A DNA stretch of 47,659 bases from Patescibacteria group bacterium (GCA_028716725.1 JAQUPG010000001.1:1-47659), one strand, 5' to 3'. Positions 15,978 through 23,273 are shown, numbered from the stretch's first letter. Numbers and translations: made by a program. Notes: generated from the sequence alone by a model not told the origin.

Positions 15978-16523
15978 ATGGAAGCCTTAAAGCAAAATCG
16001 GGTAAAATTTATATCCTTGAATAATGCAAAAAAGCTTGTTTTTCTGCTAATTTTAGTTTTTTTGTTTGATTTTTTTCTTTTCCCGATGCCGGCGCTGGCT
16101 TGCGAGGCGGCGGAAGAGGCCGAAACCCAGCAGATGCTTCAGGAAATCGCTCTGGAGGAGATAAATGAGCCAGGTCCGATTATTATCAACCATTTGCCGG
16201 AAAATAACGTGTGGGCGGCCAAGAAAGTAGTTAATAGAGTTATTACGGCTTATAATTCAGAAGTCGGGCAATGCGATGACTCGCCTTGTATTACGGCTAA
16301 TGGTTTTAATGTCTGCGAGCACGGGGAAGAAGATACGATTGCCGCTAATTTTTTAAGATTCGGAACTAAGGTCAGGATTCCGGATTTATTTGGAGATAGA
16401 GTTTTTGTAGTGCGGGACAGGATGAATACCCGTTTTTCCAATAGAGTTGATATTTGGATGGTTGAAAAACAGGATGCCCGGGAATTTGGCGTAAAGTTAG
16501 CAAAAATCGAGATTTTGGAATGA
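15978..16523 (+). CDS. Secreted 3D-domain protein
   Basis: This 181-residue protein has a signal-like hydrophobic segment at about residues 19-41 (ending MPALACE), preceded by a basic N-terminus. Residues about 78-180 form a 3D (Asp-Asp-Asp) domain, a double-psi beta barrel as in MltA/RlpA-type wall enzymes. Seen are ITAYNSEVGQCDDSPCITANG, FGTKVRIPDLFGDRVFVVRDRM, and the closing NRVDIWM. The conserved acidic residues D (CDD), D in VRDRM and D in VDIW are present. Such domains are thought to act on peptidoglycan. The two cysteines flanking DDSP may form a disulfide. A strong hairpin precedes the start. Confidence 0.82.
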   Translation: MEALKQNRVKFISLNNAKKLVFLLILVFLFDFFLFPMPALACEAAEEAETQQMLQEIALEEINEPGPIIINHLPENNVWAAKKVVNRVITAYNSEVGQCDDSPCITANGFNVCEHGEEDTIAANFLRFGTKVRIPDLFGDRVFVVRDRMNTRFSNRVDIWMVEKQDAREFGVKLAKIEILE

Positions 16524-16534
16524 ATTTAAGTTAT

Positions 16535-16652
16535 TTTTTCCTTCGGGAAAAAGCCGCACTATCCCGCTTAGCGGGACGGCGCATGCGAATTTAGACAATT
16601 AATAATTTTTAGATATTTAAAGCCACCCCTTTTTAAAAAGGGTTTTTTATTT
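16535..16652 (+). terminator. Tandem hairpins and terminator after the 3D-domain gene
   Basis: TTTTCCTTCGGGAAAA and a TCCCGCTTAGCGGGA hairpin are followed by CCCCTTTTTAAAAAGGG with a T tract (about 16626-16652). The last is the likely terminator. Confidence 0.65.
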
Positions 16653-16727
16653 TTTAAAAACGGGCGGGGGTTTATTCTTGTTTTTTAAAGGAAGTTCTGA
16701 TATATTTAAAGTATCTTATTGATTTTT

Positions 16728-16801
16728 GGCCTGATAGCCAAGTGGTAAGGCAGGAGTCTGCAAAACTTCAATCGCGGGTTCGATTCCCGCTCAGGCCTCC
16801 A
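16728..16801 (+). tRNA. tRNA-Cys (anticodon GCA)
   Basis: A 7-bp acceptor stem GGCCTGA/TCAGGCC, discriminator U as expected for tRNA-Cys, and an encoded CCA end. The anticodon stem is GGAGT/ACTTC with loop CTGCAAA (one G-U pair). The T loop is GGTTCGATTCC. A GC-rich hairpin follows directly. Confidence 0.95.
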
Positions 16802-16805
16802 TTTG

Positions 16806-16833
16806 CCCCGTACCTTTTAAGAAGGGCACGGGG
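16806..16833 (+). terminator. CCCCGTACCTT hairpin after tRNA-Cys, copy 3
   Basis: CCCCGTACCTT pairs with AAGGGCACGGGG (one mismatch), followed by TTTAATTTTT. It is a short form of the CCCCGCACCTT palindrome family and probably terminates the tRNA transcript. Confidence 0.7.
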
Positions 16834-16840
16834 TTTAATT

Positions 16841-16868
16841 TTTAAGTCCACTTTCTAGTGGACTTAAA
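16841..16868. repeat. TTAAGTCCAC palindrome, copy 1
   Basis: TTTAAGTCCAC (16841-16851) and its exact complement (16858-16868) flank TTTCTA, an 11-bp perfect stem. Confidence 0.8.
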
Positions 16869-16916
16869 TTTTTTTATTATTTGTTCTCCAATTGGCAAAA
16901 TTACAATTAAAGACAT

Positions 16917-16944
16917 TTAAGTCTAGGTTTTAGTGGACTTAAGT
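16917..16944. repeat. TTAAGTCYAC palindrome, copy 2
   Basis: TTAAGTCTA (16917-16925) faces GTGGACTTAA (16933-16942), with a T/C difference between the arms. It lies just upstream of the first DnaA box. Confidence 0.7.
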
Positions 16945-16990
16945 ATAATAAAGCTGTGGATAACTTGTTATTTATGTGGATAAGTATATG

Positions 16991-17020
16991 ACTTAAGTCT
17001 ACTAATTTGTAGACTTAAGT
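16991..17020. repeat. TTAAGTCYAC palindrome, copy 3
   Basis: ACTTAAGTCTAC (16991-17002) and its exact complement (17009-17020) flank TAATTT. It sits between DnaA boxes 2 and 3. Confidence 0.8.
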
Positions 17021-17109
17021 GTGGAAAACTAAAATTTTTATAAAAGTAATGTGTATTATTTTAAATAAAATTAGCTTATTTTAGCTAATTTTTTAAAAAT
17101 AACTAATAG

Positions 17110-17138
17110 TTGACCCTTTGGTTTTTATATGGTATTAT
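17110..17138 (+). promoter_or_regulatory. Promoter of the unidentified RNA
   Basis: TTGACC (17110-17115), a 17-bp spacer, and TATTAT (17133-17138), overlapping TATAAT two bases further on. It faces a stretch of about 370 nt with no protein frame and a strong terminator. Confidence 0.65.
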
Positions 17139-17145
17139 AATAGTA

Positions 17146-17514
17146 GAACATTTATCAGGCATTCTTTGAAAATTGATATTTTTAAAGAGATTTTCCTAAA
17201 AATCAGCTTTTTAGAGAAATTTCTTTGCTTTTTACTGGTTTACTTCCTGCTAACGCCGACGTGGCAGACTTAAAAACAAAAACAAAAAACAGGTAGAGCC
17301 TGATAGTTTAAATATTTATTGGGTTTTACCACAAACCGGTAAAAAGTTGCTTTTTCTAAGTCGGCAGAAAAGTTTCATCCCCGAAGGAAAGGGATTTTCT
17401 TGTCTATCTTTTTAGATGGATTAAGGAACAGACCTTTGGGGCTGGGGCTCAGCATCGGCCTATAAATTCATTTATTTTATATAAAAGAAGGGGCCCGTCT
17501 GGGCCCCTTTTTTG
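17146..17514 (+). ncRNA. Candidate structured non-coding RNA, unidentified
   Basis: This stretch lies between a good promoter and a strong terminator and has no plausible ORF. Visible pairings are TATCAGGC (17153-17160) with GCCTGATA (17298-17305), closing a domain of about 150 nt; TTTTACC/GGTAAAA (17324-17344); and ATCCC/GGGAT (17377-17395). The terminator is GGGGCCC-GTCT-GGGCCCC plus six T (17490-17513). The opening ATTCTTTGAAAATTGAT resembles leader sequences seen before rRNA genes. It lacks the hallmarks of tmRNA, RNase P RNA and SRP RNA that I checked, so I leave it unnamed. The ends are estimates. Confidence 0.55.
17490..17513 (+). terminator. Strong terminator of the unidentified RNA
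   Basis: A perfect 7-bp GC stem GGGGCCC/GGGCCCC with a GTCT loop, then TTTTTT. Confidence 0.9.
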
Positions 17515-17765
17515 TTTGACTTTATTTTAGTTAAATCTTAAGATGAAATTACATGAATGATGATAGTTGGATTATGTTAAGTTGAATGAATTTTTGGAAC
17601 AATTTTTTAGTTATAAATATAACTATAAATTTCAAGCACTAAATTACAAATTCTAAATAAATTCAAAATTTAAATAACCAAAATTCAAAAATAACTTTTT
17701 TAGAAATTTGGATTTTGGTCGTTATTTGGAATTTGGTGCTTTGGATTTAGAATTTAATCTAAGAT

Positions 17766-18824
17766 ATGTCTTTATCTATCGGGATAGTCGGCCTGCCCAA
17801 TGTTGGGAAATCAACCTTGTTTAACGCTTTAACGAAAAATAAGGCCGAGGCTTCTAATTATCCTTTTTGCACGATTGACCCCAACGTCGGGGTCGTAAAA
17901 GTCCCGGATGAGCGCTTAGAAAAAATTGCCGCGATTTCCAAACCGGCTAAAATTATTCCGACAGTAGTGGAATTCGTGGATATTGCCGGCCTGGTAAAAG
18001 GCGCGAGCCAGGGCGAGGGCCTGGGTAACCAATTTTTATCCCATATCCGCGAGTGCGATGCCATCTGCGAAGTTATCAGAGGTTTTGTTGATGAGAATGT
18101 TGTTCATGTCAGCGGTAAAATTGACCCGGCTGACGACAAAGAAACTATCAGCCTGGAATTGATTCTGGCTGATTTGGGCACGGTTGAGAAAAGACTGGCT
18201 AAAGTTTTAAAGGAAGCCAAAAGCGGAGACAAGGAATTAGCTAAGTTAGCCGGTCTGCTTTCCCGCCTGAAAGAAATATTGGCCGCCGGCAAGCCAGCCC
18301 GCCAGCTTAGCCTAAACGATGAGGAAATGCTGATAATAAAATCTTTAAATCTTTTAACGGTTAAGCCGATTATTTATATTTTAAATAGTGATGAGGAGAA
18401 AGACAAATTAAAAGTTGAAGACGGCGATATTATAGTTTTAAACGCCAAATTAGAAGAAGAGATTTCTAACCTGCCTGAAGAGGAACAGGGGGAATATATT
18501 AAAGAGCTGGGGCTGGCCGAAAGCGGGCTGGCTAAATTTATAAAAGCTTCTTATAAATTGCTTGGTTTAATTACCTTTTTTACCACCGGGACTGACGAGA
18601 CCAGAGCCTGGACAGTTAAGGAAGGAGCCAAGGCGCCGGAAGCCGCCGGCGTTATCCATACGGATTTTTCTAAAGGTTTTGTCCGGGCCGAGGCAATAAA
18701 CTGGCAGAAATTTATTGAAGCCGGGGGAGAGCAAAAAGCGCGGGAGAAAGGCTTAATAAGGACAGAGGGTAAAGATTATGTTGTCCAAGACGGCGATATT
18801 TGCCATTTTTTAGTCAGTAAATAA
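17766..18824 (+). CDS. ychF: YchF/OLA1-family ATPase
   Basis: This 352-residue protein has the normal family length. The P-loop GLPNVGKS is at residues 9-16, with switch region NYPFCTIDPNVGVV, the DIAGLVKGAS G3 region, and ILNSDEEK in the place of the canonical NKxD G4 motif. The last accounts for the ATP preference of this family. The middle part is the helical insert, and the C-terminal TGS-like domain holds GVIHTDFSKGFVRAEAI. YchF binds the ribosome and is linked to stress responses. The gene stands alone behind an AT-rich gap of about 250 bp holding imperfect AAATTACAAATTC repeats. Confidence 0.96.
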   Translation: MSLSIGIVGLPNVGKSTLFNALTKNKAEASNYPFCTIDPNVGVVKVPDERLEKIAAISKPAKIIPTVVEFVDIAGLVKGASQGEGLGNQFLSHIRECDAICEVIRGFVDENVVHVSGKIDPADDKETISLELILADLGTVEKRLAKVLKEAKSGDKELAKLAGLLSRLKEILAAGKPARQLSLNDEEMLIIKSLNLLTVKPIIYILNSDEEKDKLKVEDGDIIVLNAKLEEEISNLPEEEQGEYIKELGLAESGLAKFIKASYKLLGLITFFTTGTDETRAWTVKEGAKAPEAAGVIHTDFSKGFVRAEAINWQKFIEAGGEQKAREKGLIRTEGKDYVVQDGDICHFLVSK

Positions 18825-18881
18825 GGGGTTAGTATTTAGCATTAAGTATTTAGTATTTTGGAGATTGGATGATTAAAATAA

Positions 18882-18912
18882 AAAAATATCGGTGTTGAGC
18901 CGGTATTTTTTT
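18882..18912. terminator. Bidirectional terminator between ychF and the RNA methylase
   Basis: AAAAATATCGG (18882-18892) and CCGGTATTTTT (18900-18910) form an 11-bp stem with one mismatch, with A and T tracts on both sides. It serves the convergent genes. Confidence 0.82.
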
Positions 18913-18920
18913 TGTTGCCT

Positions 18921-20126
18921 TTATTTTTCCAATATTACAATTTCGCGCCAGACTTTTTGGTCAGGCCGGCCGTAGACGATAGTATTCCTGTCTGTTAATA
19001 TTATTCCCTTATTTCGCCAAAATTTTTTTGGGACTGGATTAATGATTTTAAAGTTATCAATATTTGGCGTTATGCGTTGCGCAATATGCGATATGTGAAA
19101 CTCCGGCCAGATCATAATAACGCGGCCGTTTGGCTTTAAGATTTTTTTAAATTCAGATATCGTATTTGAATATAGTTGTTCTAATTCCGGAACGATTTTT
19201 TTAATATCAACCCTTCCCCTTTGCGGGCCAAGATAAGGTTCGGTAATAATAGCATCAATGGATTGGGGCGCGATAAATTTTGATAATTCTTCAGCGTTTT
19301 TATTATGAAGCTGTAATTTGTAATTGGTAACTTGAAATTTGGATTTTACCCAAGCAGTATTTTTTTCCGTGTCTTCAACGGCTTTTGGGGAGATATCGGA
19401 GCCGATTAAATTTTTATAGCCCATAAGCATGGCTTCAGTGAGAATTGTGCCGGAGCCGCAGAAAGGATCGAGAATAATGACCTCACCCCCAGCCCCTCTC
19501 CTGGCCAGGAGAGGGGGGACGGCTAGATTTATCATAATCTGCGCCAGCTTGGGCGGGAGCATACCGGAAAGGTCATCCCGAGCCGGCCGGCCGTAATCGC
19601 GGAAAGATAATTCTTTAAAGGGCTGGACCGCCAAAGTTTTTCCAATTAAGACGTGATTGTCTTTCTGGATTAAAATTATTTCCGCGCCCTGCGATATTAA
19701 TTTGTTTTGCTCAACGACTACACTTGATAAAATTTTTTCTTTGCTTGTTACCCAGCGAATGCTAATATTTTTTTCCCGCAAGCATTTTTTTACTTCCATG
19801 CCGATAACCTTTAGATTCAATTGTTTATTGCCGTAATGAGAAATCCCAAATTTTATTTTTCCATGATAATTTGTATCAATTAATTTTTCCGCTTCAGCTA
19901 TTATTTTTTGGTTATCAAAATTGAATTCGTTGGAGATTATGCCGATTTTAATCACCCCGCCTAATTTTTTAATTAATTCAGCGGGATCAAAATTATTTTC
20001 CGTTTCCAATAAAAAAATTTCCGGGTTAATGATTTCTGTTTTAGAATTGTCATCAAACCCAAAAACCGCCGAAAGTTCAGCTAAAGATAGGGTCGTATTA
20101 TTGCCTAAAATAAAGAAATATTTCAT
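18921..20126 (-). CDS. THUMP-type RNA methyltransferase (Trm11/TrmG10-like)
   Basis: This 401-residue protein has an N-terminal region (about 1-165) of the kind that precedes THUMP-linked methylases. A C-terminal Rossmann methyltransferase (about 190-400) has motif I IILDPFCGSGT, then IGSDISPKAVEDTEKN, and the catalytic-type motif TEPYLGP in place of (D/N)PPY. Family members make N2-methylguanosine in tRNA. Directly before motif I, residues VPPLLARRGAGGEV come from a perfect 24-bp palindrome inserted in frame (19493-19516). It reads like an intergenic repeat and is absent from the usual family plan. The gene ends at a shared terminator. Confidence 0.8.
   Translation of the reverse strand: MKYFFILGNNTTLSLAELSAVFGFDDNSKTEIINPEIFLLETENNFDPAELIKKLGGVIKIGIISNEFNFDNQKIIAEAEKLIDTNYHGKIKFGISHYGNKQLNLKVIGMEVKKCLREKNISIRWVTSKEKILSSVVVEQNKLISQGAEIILIQKDNHVLIGKTLAVQPFKELSFRDYGRPARDDLSGMLPPKLAQIMINLAVPPLLARRGAGGEVIILDPFCGSGTILTEAMLMGYKNLIGSDISPKAVEDTEKNTAWVKSKFQVTNYKLQLHNKNAEELSKFIAPQSIDAIITEPYLGPQRGRVDIKKIVPELEQLYSNTISEFKKILKPNGRVIMIWPEFHISHIAQRITPNIDNFKIINPVPKKFWRNKGIILTDRNTIVYGRPDQKVWREIVILEK
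19493..19516. repeat. In-frame palindromic repeat inside the RNA methylase gene
   Basis: CCCCTCTCCTGG is followed by its exact complement, giving 24 bp of perfect palindrome. It is flanked by C/G-rich sequence (CCTCACCCCCAG and GGACGG) typical of dispersed intergenic repeats. It encodes Pro/Leu/Arg/Gly-rich residues just upstream of motif I. Confidence 0.8.
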
Positions 20127-20194
20127 AGCTTAACTTTAGCAAAATAAGCCGTCTCTTGCAATTTTTTAAAAGGCGTGGTAAGGTAAGAGCACAA

Positions 20195-20306
20195 TTAATT
20201 AACCTTCCCAATATTCTAGTGATTCTAGATAATCCCTCCTTGCAACAGGAGGGAAAGGTATTCTCTAACCTCCAAGCTATCGTGAGAATACTGGGGGTTT
20301 TATTAT
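20195..20306 (+). promoter_or_regulatory. Structured region upstream of rpsF
   Basis: CCCTCCTTG / CAGGAGGG (20234-20253) and GTATTCTC / GAGAATAC (20258-20292) form hairpins. An outer AACCTTCCCAATATTCT / AGAATACTGGGGGTT pairing can compete with the second. It could be a leader from a more distant promoter, but the extended -10 at 20312 would start downstream of it. Confidence 0.45.
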
Positions 20307-20311
20307 TAATC

Positions 20312-20320
20312 TGTTATAAT
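20312..20320 (+). promoter_or_regulatory. Extended -10 promoter of rpsF
   Basis: TGTTATAAT ends 10 nt before the rpsF ATG, so the transcript would be leaderless or nearly so. No Shine-Dalgarno sequence is seen. Confidence 0.65.
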
Positions 20321-20330
20321 TAAATTTATT

Positions 20331-20828
20331 ATGTCAAAGACAAAATCATCAGAACTTTTCCGCTATGAACTCCTTTTTATCATCCCCAATAAGTTTACGG
20401 AAGAAGAAGCTAACTCAGTCACGGCCAAGGTAAAGGAAATCATTGCCGGAGAGGGAGGAAACATCACTTTTTCTGAATTCTGGGGCAAGAAGCAATTAGC
20501 TTATCCGATAAAGCAGAATAGCTATGGCTATTACAGCCTTTTGGAGTTTGATTTAGACGGGGAAAAATTGGCGAAAATTAATAAAATTTTACGGATGTCA
20601 AGCGACGTTATCCGTTTCCAGATTATTAAGAAGAAGGTAAAAACCGCCGAGCAGCTGGAAAAAGAAAAAAAGATATCGGAAAAAATCGCCGTAAAGAATA
20701 TGGCCAAGGAGCAGAAAGCCGAAGCTAAGGAAACCTTAAAGCCGGCCCAGGGAAAAGAAAAAAAGTTGGACTTAAAGGATTTAGACGAAAAATTGGATGA
20801 TATTTTAAATACCAAAGACCTTCTTTAA
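20331..20828 (+). CDS. rpsF: 30S ribosomal protein bS6 with C-terminal extension
   Basis: This 165-residue protein. Residues about 8-105 are the S6 fold: YELLFIIPNKFTEEEA at the start, FWGKKQLAYPIKQNSYGYY in the middle, and the LRMSSDVIRFQIIK strand. The remaining 60 residues are a lysine/glutamate-rich helical extension, longer than the 95-130 residues usual for bS6. In the ribosome S6 pairs with S18 on the 16S platform, and S18 is encoded two genes downstream in the classic rpsF-ssb-rpsR order. The end has several Asp/Leu (LDLKDLDEKLDDIL). Confidence 0.96.
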   Translation: MSKTKSSELFRYELLFIIPNKFTEEEANSVTAKVKEIIAGEGGNITFSEFWGKKQLAYPIKQNSYGYYSLLEFDLDGEKLAKINKILRMSSDVIRFQIIKKKVKTAEQLEKEKKISEKIAVKNMAKEQKAEAKETLKPAQGKEKKLDLKDLDEKLDDILNTKDLL

Positions 20829-20909
20829 ATCAAGGTTTTGGTTTTTATCTTTTAAATATTAATATATTTGCGGTTATTTAAGTTATGGCCGCAGATATAA
20901 AATGAGGGT

Positions 20910-21401
20910 ATGAATTTAAACAAAGCTATGATCATCGGGAACCTAACCCGAGATCCTGAAGTTAAAAACACACCTTCTGGCCAGACTGTTGCCACTTTTT
21001 CTATTGCCACCAATTTTGTCTGGACGAACCAGGCCGGGCAAAAGCAGGAGAAAGTTGAATTCCACAATATCGTGGCCTGGCGCCGGCTGGCGGAAATTTG
21101 CGGGCAGTATCTGCGCAAGGGCGCGAAAGTCTTTATCGAAGGCAGGCTGCAGACTCGCGATTGGCTTGGCCAGGACGGGGTTAAGCGGTACCGGACGGAA
21201 ATTATCGCCGAGAACATGATTATGCTTGACCGAGCCGGAGGCGGAGCTGGTTATGGCGCTAAAGCCGCTCCAACAAGGCCGCCTATGCCGGAAGAGCAGC
21301 CGTCTTATCCTAATGAGCCGATTATTGATTTAGAGCAGCCGGTCGGAGGCGGAAGCAACCCTGAAGAAGAGGAGATTGAAGTAGAGAATATACCTTTTTA
21401 A
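20910..21401 (+). CDS. ssb: Single-stranded DNA-binding protein
   Basis: This 163-residue protein. The OB fold (about 1-108) begins MNLNKAMIIGNLTRDPEV and holds VEFHNIVAWRRLAEICGQYLRKGAKVFIEGRL and the RTEIIAENM strand. A Gly/Pro/Ala linker follows, then the acidic tip EEEIEVENIPF, the protein-docking end used by replication and repair partners. Length is normal. It sits between rpsF and rpsR as in most bacteria. The 81-bp spacer upstream has no strong signal; a short AT-only hairpin follows the gene. Confidence 0.97.
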   Translation: MNLNKAMIIGNLTRDPEVKNTPSGQTVATFSIATNFVWTNQAGQKQEKVEFHNIVAWRRLAEICGQYLRKGAKVFIEGRLQTRDWLGQDGVKRYRTEIIAENMIMLDRAGGGAGYGAKAAPTRPPMPEEQPSYPNEPIIDLEQPVGGGSNPEEEEIEVENIPF

Positions 21402-21452
21402 AATAAAATATAAAAAATAAAAAATTTAAAATTTTTTATTTATTTTTTAGTT

Positions 21453-21680
21453 ATGAATAATGAAAATCCGATAAAAAAGACAAAGGAATGCTATTTCTGC
21501 GTTAATAATGTCAGTGAAATTGATTACAAGGACACCAGGACTTTGCGCCGTTTTGTAAATTTCCACATGAAGATTCTGCCCAAAAAAAGGACCGGCACTT
21601 GCTCCTGGCACCAGCGGAAATTAGCCACGGCCATAAAACGTTCCCGGACAATGGCTTTGCTTGGCTTTGTCCATAAATAA
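21453..21680 (+). CDS. rpsR: 30S ribosomal protein bS18
   Basis: This 75-residue protein has the S18 core DYKDTRTLRRFVNFHMKILPKKRTGTC and the basic end QRKLATAIKRSRTMALLGF. C13, C16, C50 and H53 make a zinc-binding (C+) form of S18. It binds S6 on the small-subunit platform. The efp gene starts 5 bp after its stop, so the two are probably translated from one message. Confidence 0.96.
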   Translation: MNNENPIKKTKECYFCVNNVSEIDYKDTRTLRRFVNFHMKILPKKRTGTCSWHQRKLATAIKRSRTMALLGFVHK

Positions 21681-21685
21681 TTTTT

Positions 21686-22243
21686 ATGTTGACTCTTAGC
21701 GAAATAAAAACAGGCAAAGTTATAAAAGTGGGAGATGAGCCCTATGTTGTTGTCAGAACCGACCATCATAAGATGGGCCGGGGCGGCGCGGTTTTAAAAA
21801 CCAAATTAAGGAATTTAATAACCGGCAATATGCTGGAAAAAACTTTCCAAGGGAATGAAAAGGCCGAGGAAGCGGGGACGGAAACGAAAAAAACCAATTT
21901 TATGTATAAGGACGAAGACCAGGCTTATTTTATGGACAATGGAAGTTATGAGCAATTCAGCCTGTCTTTAGAGCAGATAGGAGAAAAACAGAAATTTTTA
22001 AAGGAAGGCACGGATGTGGACACTCTGTATTTTAATGATAAGCCGGTGGCCATAGATCTGCCGATTAAAATGGACTTAAAAGTAGTGAGTGCCCCGCCCG
22101 GAGTAAAGGGTAATTCCGCCGGCAATGTTAATAAGCAGGTAGAACTGGAAACCGGAGCTAAGATTAATGCGCCGATGTTTGTTAATGAGGGCGATATTAT
22201 AAAAGTGAACACGGATACGGGAGAATATGTAGCCAGAGCATAA
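21686..22243 (+). CDS. efp: Elongation factor P with arginine at the tip
   Basis: This 185-residue protein has the three beta-barrel domains of EF-P: N-terminal KOW-like (about 1-63), middle OB (about 66-125) and C-terminal OB (about 130-185, ending KINAPMFVNEGDIIKVNTDTGEYVARA). EF-P relieves ribosomes stalled on proline runs. The tip loop reads KMGRGGAV, placing arginine 32 where many bacteria have the lysine modified by EpmA/EpmB. An Arg at this place is rhamnosylated by EarP in pseudomonads; no modifying gene is in this window. The gene ends at a good terminator (22263-22297). Confidence 0.95.
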   Translation: MLTLSEIKTGKVIKVGDEPYVVVRTDHHKMGRGGAVLKTKLRNLITGNMLEKTFQGNEKAEEAGTETKKTNFMYKDEDQAYFMDNGSYEQFSLSLEQIGEKQKFLKEGTDVDTLYFNDKPVAIDLPIKMDLKVVSAPPGVKGNSAGNVNKQVELETGAKINAPMFVNEGDIIKVNTDTGEYVARA

Positions 22244-22262
22244 AACAAAATATTAAGATAAT

Positions 22263-22297
22263 AAAAACCGCTTTGCTCTGCAAGGTGGTTTTTATAA
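22263..22297 (+). terminator. Terminator after efp
   Basis: AAAAACCGCTTTGC (22263-22276) pairs with GCAAGGTGGTTTTT (22280-22293) through two G-U/mismatch positions, and ends in a T run. A second weaker hairpin with T tract at about 22319-22347 may serve the opposing gene. Confidence 0.8.
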
Positions 22298-22364
22298 TGA
22301 AGAAAATTAGTAGAAGAAGCCCGAGCATTAAGCCTTGGGTTTTTTAAATTGAGATTATTATATT

Positions 22365-23210
22365 TTACTTTAGCGAGGTTATTTTTTCGGTTTTGGAAGA
22401 TAATTTTTTAGTGGAAATAACTTTTTTAACTCTGTCATTCCGGTTATATTTTTCAGTTGCTTCCCAAGCCATTTCAAACATAGCCTTTAAAATATTAACC
22501 AGATGCTTGCTGGTAATTAGAATGCCCATTCGGTTTGGTTTTTTAAGCAGGGCAATCATAACCTTATCTTCAAAAATATTTATTTCGCTGTCAAATAAAT
22601 AATTTATTTTTTCTTTTGGCAATATTCTGTATTCGGTGTATTTAAGAGTGGTGGGGTAGTTTTTAAACCAATCTATTGTTTTTTCTCCGGCCGGAATGAG
22701 AATTCTTTCGTATATCTTATTTTTTGTCCGTTCGCGGTTATATTGCCTGCCCCAGGCAATTAAATCCGGCGATTGCCATTCCTCGCAATCAGCAACTGCC
22801 AATATTTCAGTTTTGGATTTTAAAGTTTCGGAATAGATCGCTTTTAATCCCTCGGTGTCCTCAAAAAATTTAATACTGGGCCTGTTCGGTTCTTTATACA
22901 TCATTCTCAATTCAGGTAATTTTTTCCCCAGCTCTTCCAGCTGTTTTTCTTTTCGTTTTTGTTTGCGTTTTAAAAAATCAATTAAATTATGCGGGGGCAT
23001 AGCCGCATATCTCTTTTTAGCTTGTTTGCCGGAAGCGTAGGTAACCAAATTATATTTAACCAATTTTTCCAAAACATCGTAGCAGGTAACGCGGCTGACT
23101 TTTGATTTATTGCTAATTTCGGTAACCAAAGAGGGCCCAAGCTCCAGTAAAGAGAGATAGACATTAGCTTCATTTTGAGTTAATCCTAATTTGGTAATTA
23201 ATTTTATCAT
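22365..23210 (-). CDS. TrmB-family transcriptional regulator
   Basis: This 281-residue protein has an N-terminal winged helix-turn-helix (about 5-70) beginning KLGLTQNEANVYLSLLELG and with KVSRVTCYDVLEKLVKYNLV. A basic coiled-coil linker (about 80-105) leads to an effector-type region (about 115-265) that contains IKFFEDTEGLKAIY. TrmB proteins usually sense sugars. It diverges from the methyltransferase gene at 23416 across 205 bp that hold a perfect consensus promoter and two copies of a palindrome. Autoregulation and control of the divergent genes is therefore likely. The glycosidase at 25653 fits a sugar-related role. Confidence 0.85.
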   Translation of the reverse strand: MIKLITKLGLTQNEANVYLSLLELGPSLVTEISNKSKVSRVTCYDVLEKLVKYNLVTYASGKQAKKRYAAMPPHNLIDFLKRKQKRKEKQLEELGKKLPELRMMYKEPNRPSIKFFEDTEGLKAIYSETLKSKTEILAVADCEEWQSPDLIAWGRQYNRERTKNKIYERILIPAGEKTIDWFKNYPTTLKYTEYRILPKEKINYLFDSEINIFEDKVMIALLKKPNRMGILITSKHLVNILKAMFEMAWEATEKYNRNDRVKKVISTKKLSSKTEKITSLK

Positions 23211-23230
23211 ATATTTTTATCTTATTTCTT

Positions 23231-23259
23231 ATTATATACTATTTTATAATTTGTGTCAA
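23231..23259 (-). promoter_or_regulatory. Consensus promoter of the TrmB gene
   Basis: On the minus strand: TTGACA (23259-23254), exactly 17 bp, TATAAT (23236-23231). It is a perfect sigma70-type match and the strongest promoter in the window. Confidence 0.88.
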
Positions 23260-23273
23260 GTCATTTCTACAAA

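Larger units (their letters stand above)
16841..17109. other. Origin-like region: three DnaA boxes among three TTAAGTCYAC palindromes
   Basis: Three DnaA-box matches lie in the same orientation: TGTGGATAA at 16955-16963 and 16975-16983 (exactly 20 bp apart), and TGTGGAAAA at 17020-17028 (fits TTWTNCACA on the other strand). They are interleaved with three palindromes whose arms are TTAAGTCCAC or close variants. About 80 bp of almost pure A+T follow (17030-17105). This resembles an origin with an unwinding element. There is no dnaA or dnaN nearby, so the call is tentative. Confidence 0.5.

Noticed and set aside
17150-17200. Remnant of an rRNA operon leader
   Set aside because: Only a short ATTCTTTGAAAA resemblance; no 16S sequence follows.
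17146-17514. tmRNA, RNase P RNA or SRP RNA
   Set aside because: No T-arm and acceptor end for tmRNA, no conserved P4-type segment for RNase P RNA, no GGAAG-type tetraloop region for SRP RNA.
20195-20306. Known rpsF leader motif binding S6:S18
   Set aside because: I could not find the conserved CCG bulge arrangement, and the best promoter lies downstream of the structure.
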